Shown here: piece after piece, positions 8,258-14,738 of the stretch
How the letters are laid out: each line of letters starts with the position of its first letter
Numbering within the stretch: position 1 is the first letter of the stretch
NCBI GenBank assembly: GCA_031286975.1
Contig: JAITTM010000160.1
Location: 1-17,828, forward strand
Source: Coriobacteriales bacterium
GTDB taxonomy: Bacteria; Actinomycetota; Coriobacteriia; Coriobacteriales; UBA8131
Direction: 5' to 3'
DNA: 17,828 nucleotides
Position numbers and translations under genes: made by a program
The notes under the pieces: generated by a model
Databases searched by the model: none
The model's input: only the letters and a program-made list of their open reading frames with translations
Told to the model about the DNA's origin: nothing

Positions 8258-9511
8258 CTATGTTTGCAAGTGCAACGCGTGCCGCGCTAACAGCAAGGGA
8301 AGGTCGCTGGCGGGGATGAACAACATCTCCTTCCCACGCTTCTCTTTGCGGAGAAAACCGATGTCAACCAGTTGGTACAAGTCACTTCTGGCAGAGGCCT
8401 TTACGATCCCAAAATGCTTGGCGTGATGGCTGATGGTGAATTCGGCCTTTGGACGCCTGAGGGCACGGGCAAGTATCTTGCGTTGACGCGTGTTGATGTC
8501 CCGGTCGGGCCTGATCCCATCAAGCAGACGTTCTCCACGCTCTTGAGCGCGCTCAAGAGCGTTCTCAAGTGCTTCAATATCCTGTTTGACGGCTGATAGG
8601 AGCTTTACTATCCACTCGGTGAAATCTATCCCTTCGGATGTGTGAATGCCAGCCTCTATACCAGGTGCCATTGCTTTATCAACGACGGTTTGATGAGTAT
8701 GTGAGTATGGTATGAGTGAAAGTACGGGACGACCCTTCTTGCGAAATGAGAGCCTACGAATAACCAGCTCCATTAAGCAACTGTATTCTCCAAAAGGTCG
8801 ATATGTCCATGAGAAGTACGGTATGGTGGTTATGTTTTCTGGAGTAAGAGCCGTATCGTTGCAGGCCTTATAGATTGTAGCAAGCACAATGTCTGCGGTA
8901 TTCTCTTGTTGGATGTTGGCCAAGCAATGACAACTTTCAGTTGAGCAACCAATGGTAATACGCTTCAATATATCGCTCAGAATGGCACTATCAAGGTTGT
9001 GGCCAACATAGTCATCCAAGTTTGTTATGACCAAAAGCGTGTTTGCAACAAGACGCTCAGTGTCTTCTTTTGGCTCCATCTCGTTCAGAAGTAAAGCACG
9101 TACGATTTCATATTCGACAGGGTACCCGTCCTTTCTCAGGGCTGTCATAAAGTCGTTTACCAAAGGTTGCAAGAATAGCCTGGTAGTATCCCAACGAGGA
9201 AGTTCGTTAGAGAGGTGTGAGCCCGGTTTGCTGGCGGTATCGATGCTGGCAATCAGCTGTGTCATCTCTCCCGTCATCACATACCATGAACGGGGGTCGT
9301 GTTTCGCCTCTAATACTTCTCCGCTTGAATATATATGCCTGCGAAGGGCATTGAGAATTTCCCAAACTTGCTCGGTGGAAAGCCCGAGCGGCATCTCTTC
9401 TGTCCTAAGATCACTGAGGCTGGTTCTTCCGAGGGAAACCTCATGATGGAGCGCCTGAAAGCCCTTATTCTTGAGCAATTCAAGCAGCAAAGAAACAACT
9501 CCCGCATCCAT
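8258..9511 (-). CDS. Fic-like protein with degenerate catalytic motif and C-terminal winged helix
   Basis: A 417-residue protein whose architecture resembles Fic-family proteins: a helical N-terminal region, a Fic-like core and a C-terminal winged helix-turn-helix (about 340-402; the recognition part resembles KASARSDLYQLVDIGFL followed by a basic wing KEKRGKEMLFIP). Where active Fic enzymes have HPFx(D/E)GNGR, this protein has R238-P-F-G-E-Y-S-C-L: the histidine, the GNG loop and the arginine are lost. The following pattern (LxxxGRPVLSLIP ... DFTEWI) still fits the Fic core. It is therefore probably not an AMP-transferase and may act as a DNA-binding regulator. I prefer the ATG at 9511, with AGGTGG 5 nt upstream, over the GTG at 9520. 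It is divergent from flavoprotein 2, which suggests it controls that operon, and convergent with mfd. Base composition is lower in G+C than mfd. The Fic assignment is by eye only. Confidence 0.55.
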   Translation of the reverse strand: MDAGVVSLLLELLKNKGFQALHHEVSLGRTSLSDLRTEEMPLGLSTEQVWEILNALRRHIYSSGEVLEAKHDPRSWYVMTGEMTQLIASIDTASKPGSHLSNELPRWDTTRLFLQPLVNDFMTALRKDGYPVEYEIVRALLLNEMEPKEDTERLVANTLLVITNLDDYVGHNLDSAILSDILKRITIGCSTESCHCLANIQQENTADIVLATIYKACNDTALTPENITTIPYFSWTYRPFGEYSCLMELVIRRLSFRKKGRPVLSLIPYSHTHQTVVDKAMAPGIEAGIHTSEGIDFTEWIVKLLSAVKQDIEALENALERAQERGERLLDGIRPDRDINTRQRKILARALRRPKAEFTISHHAKHFGIVKASARSDLYQLVDIGFLRKEKRGKEMLFIPASDLPLLLARHALHLQT

Positions 9512-9601
9512 AAACCCCACCTTTCAATGGAGTGAACCGATTGTTCTCCGCACGCGCAGTCCTCCCTCCTAAAGACTAAAGGGAAAAGGGAAGAAGCGCA
9601 A

Positions 9602-9618
9602 CTGTCAATAACTGACAG
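9602..9618. promoter_or_regulatory. Palindromic operator candidate in the divergent intergenic region
   Basis: CTGTCA-ATAAC-TGACAG is a perfect 6-bp inverted repeat with a 5-nt centre, located in the 229-nt gap between the Fic-like gene and flavoprotein 2. Its size suits a dimeric DNA-binding protein. It could be the binding site of the Fic-like winged-helix protein (inference). Confidence 0.4.
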
Positions 9619-9634
9619 ATAGACAAGAAAGTGC

Positions 9635-9652
9635 TGTTTTAGTGGGAAAACA
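9635..9652. promoter_or_regulatory. Second inverted repeat in the divergent region
   Basis: TGTTTT (9635-9640) and AAAACA (9647-9652) are inverted copies separated by AGTGGG, 16 nt after the first palindrome. This may be a further regulatory site or a chance AT-rich repeat. Confidence 0.3.
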
Positions 9653-9740
9653 CAGGTCAGGTATTAACCGTTTACGGTGCATGGGTGCAGCTTTATCATG
9701 CGTCCTGTGTACACGGAAACCTTAATGAAAGGGGAATGGC

Positions 9741-11321
9741 ATGAAGACCAAAAAGGATGCAAAAGAGTTTCAGCTTTCCAGGAGAAATTTCTTGGTTGGC
9801 GCAAGTGCACTGCTTGCGGCAGGTACGCTTTCTGGCTGTGGGTCACAGGCTGCAGCAGCCGTCGATACAAAGGAGTCATGGCTTCCGGAAAAATGGGATT
9901 ACGAAGCCGATCTCCTGGCTGTTGGGGCAGGTGGGGGTGGGCTGGCTTCGGGCATCACTGCTCGTGATGTGGGACTCGATGTGATAGTGCTCGAGCAACT
10001 TGGCTATACGGGTGGATCGAGTGCCATCTGTGGTGGTGGTATCGGTTTGTGTGGGAGCCCTGTCCAAAAGAGCTCGGGCATAGAGGATACTCCGGAGAAG
10101 TATCTTGCTGACGTATTGGCCAACTCGGCTGGTCCGATGTCAAATGAGGCAAATATCAAGGCGCATATCAACTCAATAACAGACATGTATGATTGGCTCA
10201 CTCAGCTGGGAATTGTATTCCCAGAAAGCGGTCTATTGGACTCGCAGGGAAACAACACTATCCGCGAGCACCATGTCGAAGGTGGAGCTGGACACGCAAT
10301 GGAGGTAATCTATGATGCAGCGGTCGAGAAAGGGGTTGAAATCCTCTTGAATACTCAAGCTCAGGAGCTCATTCAAAACCCCAAAACTAAAGCCGTTGTT
10401 GGAGTCAAAGCTGAACAGGATGGTCAAACAATCTATCTGAAGGCACGGCGTGGTGTGCTCCTTTCGACGGGTTCATTTGCTGCCAATCTGGAGATGCTTG
10501 AGCAGTATCGTTACGGCCTTGGAGCAAGTAAGGTTATATGTTCTCCAGGAAACACAGGGCTCGGTCATAAGATGGCGATGTCGCTTGGAGCCGTACTCCT
10601 AAAGGCAGGGTTCAATGTTGGTGTATCCGTTGGAGCGGCAAAGGGCGAGAGTGGCGTAGACTTGGTTGGTATGTACGTGCAAGGTGCCGTTCTGATTAAC
10701 AAAGAGGGAAGACGATTCGTTGATGAGGCACTTGGTATCAACGGTGTTGGTCCATCGCTTTCTGCCCAGCCAGGTGGTAGCGTGTTTCAGGTCTATGATC
10801 AGAAGATGGCAGATAGGTTTTGGGAGAACCCGGCAAATATGTATTGTGTAAGCAAGCATATTGATAAGGGTTTTGCAGTCAAGTGCGATACGATTGAGGA
10901 CGCTGCCAGTGCTATTGGTTGCACAGTTGATGCTCTCAAAGAGACACTGGATACCTACAACACTGACATCAATACCGTTGGCTACGATACGGTGTTTGGG
11001 CGCAAGTTCACTAATGCCACCGCCGGCGAACTTGTGACATTTGATACACCGCCTTACTATGTTGCCGAGACCGTGCAAGCTATGGCAGGTATGGGAGCTG
11101 GTCTTTGGGAGAACGATCAATGCCAGATATTGAATCAGCAGGGGGAACCTATTCCAAACCTGTATGCCGCAGGAGAAATTGTTCAATATGCGATGCTCGG
11201 TGTCAATACAGACCTCTGGATCAATAAAACGCATTGTGGTTGGGGTTGGTGTGGCGCGATGAATCACGGGCGCCTGGTGGCCAAGCATCTGGTTGATGTT
11301 GAGCCGTGGGACGCAGTATAG
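9741..11321 (+). CDS. Tat-exported lipoprotein flavoprotein 2, respiratory reductase
   Basis: A 526-residue FAD-dependent reductase of the fumarate-reductase flavoprotein family. The twin-arginine motif SRRNFL is at residues 13-18 and the lipobox LSGC gives Cys33, so it is predicted to sit outside the membrane. The FAD motif is VGAGGGG (61-67), then GGSSAICGGGIGLC with two nearby cysteines (C97, C104). GRRFVDE (R324/R325) keeps the arginine region of fumarate reductases. The HTxGG histidine block is absent: the corresponding stretch reads ETVQAMAGMGAG, so the substrate is probably not fumarate. The C-terminus is Trp/Cys-rich (HCGWGWCGAMNHGR). AAAGGGG precedes the ATG by 7 nt. The cytochrome gene starts 13 nt after the stop, so the two form an operon resembling other Eggerthellaceae flavoprotein-cytochrome reductases such as Cgr2/Cgr1, though in the order flavoprotein then cytochrome. 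Codons are more A+T-rich than in flavoprotein 1. Confidence 0.9.
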   Translation: MKTKKDAKEFQLSRRNFLVGASALLAAGTLSGCGSQAAAAVDTKESWLPEKWDYEADLLAVGAGGGGLASGITARDVGLDVIVLEQLGYTGGSSAICGGGIGLCGSPVQKSSGIEDTPEKYLADVLANSAGPMSNEANIKAHINSITDMYDWLTQLGIVFPESGLLDSQGNNTIREHHVEGGAGHAMEVIYDAAVEKGVEILLNTQAQELIQNPKTKAVVGVKAEQDGQTIYLKARRGVLLSTGSFAANLEMLEQYRYGLGASKVICSPGNTGLGHKMAMSLGAVLLKAGFNVGVSVGAAKGESGVDLVGMYVQGAVLINKEGRRFVDEALGINGVGPSLSAQPGGSVFQVYDQKMADRFWENPANMYCVSKHIDKGFAVKCDTIEDAASAIGCTVDALKETLDTYNTDINTVGYDTVFGRKFTNATAGELVTFDTPPYYVAETVQAMAGMGAGLWENDQCQILNQQGEPIPNLYAAGEIVQYAMLGVNTDLWINKTHCGWGWCGAMNHGRLVAKHLVDVEPWDAV

Positions 11322-11334
11322 GGCAGGTGACTTC

Positions 11335-11916
11335 ATGTCAGAAGAGGTCGTACCTAATAAAAAGAAAAGTGTGAAGAAGACCCTGTTAATCACCGCAATA
11401 GTACTGGTGGTCATGGTTGGTGGAGTTGCTGGCACCTATGCTGTGCTGCATGACGACCCAGGATTCTGTAACGCCCTCTGCCATTCTCCGATGGATCCCT
11501 ATGTTGCCAGCTATGAGCAAGGGATATCAATCAAGAAAGACCAGTCAAGTGCTGTCTTGCTTGTTGCACGGCATAAAGAAAGCGCTGCGGATATCAACTG
11601 CCTCAGCTGCCACGAGCCGTCGTTTGAAGAGCAGATTGCAGAAGGGATGAAGTGGATTTCAGGAGAATTCAATGAGCCGCTCAAGCCGTTGCGCTACGAT
11701 GGCAAGGAGTTCTGTCTTAGACCTGAATGTCACGAGGGTATCGAAACAGAGGATGACCTTGCACGGGCTACAGAGAATCTCGAGTTCAACCCGCACGATT
11801 CACATATGCCGGATCTGGCCTGCGACCAATGCCATCAGGTACATGAGCAGTCAGAGATGATGTGTCGGCAGTGTCACTCAGGAGCCGAACTGCCCGCGGG
11901 TTGGAAAGAACCCTGA
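11335..11916 (+). CDS. Membrane-anchored multiheme cytochrome c (five heme motifs)
   Basis: A 193-residue protein that likely passes electrons from membrane quinol to flavoprotein 2. A lysine-rich N-terminus is followed by one membrane helix (about 16-36), an uncleaved anchor as in NapC/NrfH-type or Cgr1-type cytochromes. Five c-heme attachment motifs follow: C45-N-A-L-C49-H (CX3CH), C89-x2-C92-H, C127-x4-C132-H (CX4CH), C163-x2-C166-H and C177-x2-C180-H. Three are canonical CX2CH. CX4CH is known in cytochrome c3; CX3CH is rare. HSPMDPYV follows the first motif, with a Met that could be a heme ligand as in NrfH. The frame is open back to 11293, but that would overlap flavoprotein 2; the ATG at 11335 has GGGCAGGTGA just upstream. 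A strong hairpin follows, ending the operon. Confidence 0.88.
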   Translation: MSEEVVPNKKKSVKKTLLITAIVLVVMVGGVAGTYAVLHDDPGFCNALCHSPMDPYVASYEQGISIKKDQSSAVLLVARHKESAADINCLSCHEPSFEEQIAEGMKWISGEFNEPLKPLRYDGKEFCLRPECHEGIETEDDLARATENLEFNPHDSHMPDLACDQCHQVHEQSEMMCRQCHSGAELPAGWKEP

Positions 11917-11941
11917 TAGCAGTGGGAAATGATAATCAAGA

Positions 11942-11981
11942 CACACTCAGTCGGTCTGCAACTGCTGACCGACTGAGTGTG
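11942..11981 (+). terminator. Terminator hairpin after the cytochrome gene
   Basis: A perfect 15-bp stem, CACACTCAGTCGGTC (11942-11956) with its complement at 11967-11981, closes a 10-nt loop 25 nt after the cytochrome stop. A modest T-rich tail (ATTAACACCTTTTC) follows on the plus strand. On the minus strand the flank TCTTGATTATCATTT is also T-rich, so it may work both ways. Confidence 0.75.
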
Positions 11982-12089
11982 ATTAACACCTTTTCTGCAA
12001 CCGATGAAGTTATAAAAAGTTGTAGATGGCTTTTCAGAGCAGTCTCATTTTGCAGTTGTTCGGGTCTTTCTCACGTGGCTCGTCTCAAG

Positions 12090-12269
12090 CTAGAGGTCAG
12101 GCTCCTTTCTTGGGACATAGACCAGGCTCGGCCCAACAGGCTCTGCTGTATATGCGGGCAAGGGCTCGTCCTTGGCAGCGGCAGCGTTTGCGTCGGCTAT
12201 CTGTCCAAAAATCAGGCATTCAGCAAGGTTTCCTCCGCCCAGGAGTGTGGCAGCGCCTTGTGTGGAGAG
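12090..12269 (-). pseudogene. Remnant of a flavoprotein C-terminus
   Basis: About 60 codons on the minus strand read LSTQGAATLLGGGN, then LAECLIFGQIADANAAAA, and end at a stop at 12090-12092 (tail ...PRKEPDL). LGGGNLAECLIFGQIADANAA matches the very C-terminal FAD-contacting helix of fumarate-reductase-family flavoproteins (compare GGN-L-x-E-x-L-v-FGRIAG). The rest of such a gene, including the GLYAAGE segment that should come just before, is not found upstream in this frame; that DNA is now the leader of flavoprotein 3. It is best read as a decayed, truncated paralogue rather than a gene. The homology call was made by eye on a short stretch. Confidence 0.6.
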
Positions 12270-12313
12270 TCTGAGCGGGGTCTGCGGGAATTGTGTGCTG
12301 ATTTGACCAGCCC

Positions 12314-12343
12314 TTGACTTTTCTGGGCAGCAGCGGGTACCCT
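12314..12343 (+). promoter_or_regulatory. Possible promoter of flavoprotein 3
   Basis: TTGACT (12314-12319) and TACCCT (12338-12343) are 18 nt apart, 57 nt before the start codon. The -35 is good but the -10 is poor, so this is tentative. Confidence 0.3.
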
Positions 12344-12400
12344 TTCGCCTTGTCGTCCGCAAGAAAGACGGACGATATCCGGAGAGATAGGGAGAGCACT

Positions 12401-14089
12401 ATGGAAAAAGGCTTTGACAGACGGAGTTTTGTAGCAGGAGGCGCCGCCGCGGGCTTTCTTGCCCTGGCCGGAGGCGCTTTGGCGGCCTGCACGACAGACA
12501 GCCCAAGCAAAAGCGAGGGCAATCCAACCGATACCGCGCAGACGGCAGTGGACAAAGCCTCCCCCATCGCGGCGGTTGCTGCTCCCAGTCAATGGGATAA
12601 AGAGGCGGATATCGTGGTTGTGGGTGCTGGCGGCGGCGGCCTCACCGCAGCAACGCGTGCCCGCCAGGAGGGGCTTTCGATAATCGTTGTGGAGAAGCTC
12701 AACATCGTGGGTGGCAACACACAGAGTGCAACCATGTTCTCGGTTCCGGGGAACACCCCCGATCAGGATGCGCGAGAGTTCGCTGTTCCCTCTTATCCGT
12801 TTGAGCCCGAAAAATGGGCGGATTTCATGATAAATGCGCATCAGCAGTCAGGTAACCCCGAGATGCTTAAGTTGATTGGCTCCAATGTTCCTGAGCTGTT
12901 CACCTGGGTCTCCGATTCGTGGGGTATCGACAACTGGACGCTTGCGCCTGCCGGGTCATACTACACCGTTGCCCCCTTGGGGATGGATGAGATAATCGGC
13001 AAGGCATACGAGGTCGGCCAGCAGTTGGGAGCGGAGTTCATGCTGGGAACCAGCGCAAAGGCTCTGGTCAAAGATGGTGATCGCGTGGTTGGCTTGCAGG
13101 TCACCGACGAGACAGGCAAGGAGCTGTATCTGCACGGCACAAAGGGCGTGCTGCTCTGCGGCGGCGGCTTTGCTTCCAACAAGGATCTTCTCGCTGAGTA
13201 CTGTCCCTCTGCTCTCACTCGTGCGGCGGCCTGCTTCTTGAGTTCTTCTGATCAGGGAGAACCCCTCCGCATGGCACTTGGTGCCGGTGCAGAAGTTGTC
13301 CACAAGGATTCATTCGCCATATTCGATGGCGGTATGGATTGGGAGGAGTTTGGTGGCGAATGGTGCCACTATCTGTATGACGGGGCCACGCAGCTGGTTA
13401 GACAACCATGGCTGCTTATTGATGCAAGTGGCAACAGGATGCGGTACATCCCCACCAACAAGGCGGGCTCCCTGACCGACCAGGCTGCCATCGAGACTGC
13501 CACTCCCGGAAACCGCTCCTATATCATCTTCGACTCAAAATGGGATGAGTATGCCCTGCCCTTCGAGCAGAAGGCGTGTCGTACCCTTATCAAAGACGGG
13601 GTCGATCGCCAGCCCTATGTGCCTGAATACTATCAGGACTATCACGCTGGCGTGCAGGACGCCATCGATATGGGCGTGATCCGCAAGTTCGACACCATTG
13701 AGGAGTTGGCGGAATCCCTTGATATGGATTCTACTGTTTTGGCGGCGGCCGTCGATAAGTGGAACGCGACCTGCGCGACAGGGGAGGACGACTTTATGTA
13801 TCCGCTCGATCCCTCCTGGTTGCATCCGGTCTCCACGCCTCCCTATTATGGCGCGAAGATAGGCGGCAATCTTTTCTTGACGGCAACCGGTGTAGCGATC
13901 AATACGAAGATGCAGGTGCTTGACACAAAGAGCAAGCCCATACCAGGGCTTTATGCAGGTTGGTATACCGCTGCGGGCGCCTTTGCTCCCAGTACCATGG
14001 TGAGTATGCGCTACAGTCCCTGTGGTGTGACGAGATCATTCCTCGGAGGCTATCTGGCAGTGGGCACCATCGCGGCCGAAGAGATGTAG
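12401..14089 (+). CDS. Tat-exported lipoprotein flavoprotein 3, FAD-dependent reductase
   Basis: A 562-residue FAD-binding reductase of the fumarate-reductase flavoprotein family. The N-terminus has the twin-arginine variant DRRSFV (residues 6-11), an Ala/Gly-rich hydrophobic stretch and the lipobox LAAC (Cys30), followed by a Ser/Thr-rich linker. The Rossmann motif is VVVGAGGGG, then GGNTQSA. The arginine region is atypical: GNRMRYI (R346) instead of G-x-R-F-x-x-E. The HTxGG block is replaced by LTATG (near residue 490) within FLTATGVAINTKMQVL. The C-terminus (GLYAGWYTAAGAF ... CGVTRSFLGGYLAVGTIAA) is shifted from the usual FGRIAG. These changes point to a substrate other than fumarate. GGGAGAG lies just before the ATG at 12401. 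The frame is open upstream, but nothing there looks coded. The FMN-binding lipoprotein gene follows after 127 nt and is the likely electron donor. Confidence 0.9.
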   Translation: MEKGFDRRSFVAGGAAAGFLALAGGALAACTTDSPSKSEGNPTDTAQTAVDKASPIAAVAAPSQWDKEADIVVVGAGGGGLTAATRARQEGLSIIVVEKLNIVGGNTQSATMFSVPGNTPDQDAREFAVPSYPFEPEKWADFMINAHQQSGNPEMLKLIGSNVPELFTWVSDSWGIDNWTLAPAGSYYTVAPLGMDEIIGKAYEVGQQLGAEFMLGTSAKALVKDGDRVVGLQVTDETGKELYLHGTKGVLLCGGGFASNKDLLAEYCPSALTRAAACFLSSSDQGEPLRMALGAGAEVVHKDSFAIFDGGMDWEEFGGEWCHYLYDGATQLVRQPWLLIDASGNRMRYIPTNKAGSLTDQAAIETATPGNRSYIIFDSKWDEYALPFEQKACRTLIKDGVDRQPYVPEYYQDYHAGVQDAIDMGVIRKFDTIEELAESLDMDSTVLAAAVDKWNATCATGEDDFMYPLDPSWLHPVSTPPYYGAKIGGNLFLTATGVAINTKMQVLDTKSKPIPGLYAGWYTAAGAFAPSTMVSMRYSPCGVTRSFLGGYLAVGTIAAEEM

Positions 14090-14216
14090 GGCGGCAGCGG
14101 CTTTGCCAAATACGCTCACAGGCACACGCAGGTATCCGTATACACGCCGCTCGATTCTCGCGCACTCTGCCCGTAATCAGCGGCACCCCAGCCAGCTTTT
14201 ACAGAAAGGAACCGGC

Positions 14217-14609
14217 ATGGTTAAGGTAAAGAAACAGGCACTGATCGTTTTTACCGTGTTCGTACTCACGGTGCTCATTTCGGCTTTCACCGTTGGCTGT
14301 ACCCAACAGACTGCGGCGGCAGGCAAATACATCGCTGGCGTCTACTCAGGCGAAGGCAACGGTATGGGCGGCACCATCACGGTTACCCTGACCGTTGATG
14401 CGAACACCATCGTCAGCGTCGATGAGATAACCGATCCTGGCGAGACAACCGGCCTCGGTGGCAAGGAAGCCATTGCTGACGGGACCTATGCCGCGCAGAT
14501 ACTCGAGGCCCAGTCCGCGGAGATCGACGGTGTGTCGGGCGCCACCATTACCACAGGTGGCGTGCAGCAGGCCACCTCCAACGCCCTTGCCAAAGCTCTC
14601 AACGAGTAA
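14217..14609 (+). CDS. FMN-binding domain lipoprotein (covalent flavin carrier)
   Basis: A 130-residue extracytoplasmic electron carrier. The N-terminus has KVKK, a hydrophobic segment and a lipobox V-G-C (Cys28), giving a lipid-anchored protein. The rest is one FMN_bind domain: GKYIAGVYSGEGNGMGGTI at the start and, near the end, DGVSGATITTGGV with the S-G-A-T flavinylation motif where the ApbE transferase attaches FMN through the last threonine. ApbE itself is not in this window. In urocanate reductase and related enzymes this domain is fused to the FAD subunit; here it is a separate gene behind flavoprotein 3, so it probably shuttles electrons to it (inference). The frame is open to 14103, but the ATG at 14217 has AAGGA 6 nt upstream and begins a proper signal peptide. 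A strong hairpin follows. Confidence 0.9.
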   Translation: MVKVKKQALIVFTVFVLTVLISAFTVGCTQQTAAAGKYIAGVYSGEGNGMGGTITVTLTVDANTIVSVDEITDPGETTGLGGKEAIADGTYAAQILEAQSAEIDGVSGATITTGGVQQATSNALAKALNE

Positions 14610-14643
14610 GCAGACGGAGTCTTTGGAGAAGAGCAGGCAAGAA

Positions 14644-14684
14644 AACAGTGCCCCTGCGTACTGGATGTACGTAGGGGCACTGTT
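14644..14684. terminator. Bidirectional terminator between convergent genes
   Basis: An 18-bp stem with a single G-T mismatch pairs 14644-14661 with 14667-14684 around a 5-nt loop. It lies between the convergent FMN-protein gene and the surface-protein gene. On the minus strand it is followed by TTTTCTT, a fair T-run; on the plus strand only by AATGC. Confidence 0.8.
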
Positions 14685-14738
14685 AATGCAGTGTGGTGCC
14701 TTGGGGCTTACCGCTTGGCAGAGCGCAAGGTTGCGGCT

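Larger units (their letters stand above)
11982..12400. other. 419-nt gap without an intact gene
   Basis: The gap holds the minus-strand flavoprotein remnant (about 12090-12269), a possible promoter near 12314 and the leader of flavoprotein 3. The left part (11982-12089) shows nothing recognisable. Short frames on both strands here do not look like genes. Confidence 0.6.

Noticed and set aside
8258..9511. Active Fic toxin of a toxin-antitoxin pair
   Set aside because: The catalytic histidine and GNGR loop are missing and no small antitoxin-like gene is adjacent.
11862..12317. 151-codon plus-strand frame after the cytochrome
   Set aside because: It starts inside the cytochrome gene, runs through the hairpin and over the minus-strand flavoprotein remnant, and resembles no protein family.
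12212..12841. 209-codon minus-strand frame overlapping flavoprotein 3
   Set aside because: It is antisense to a well-supported Tat flavoprotein and has no domain; the real minus-strand signal is in another frame and ends at 12090.
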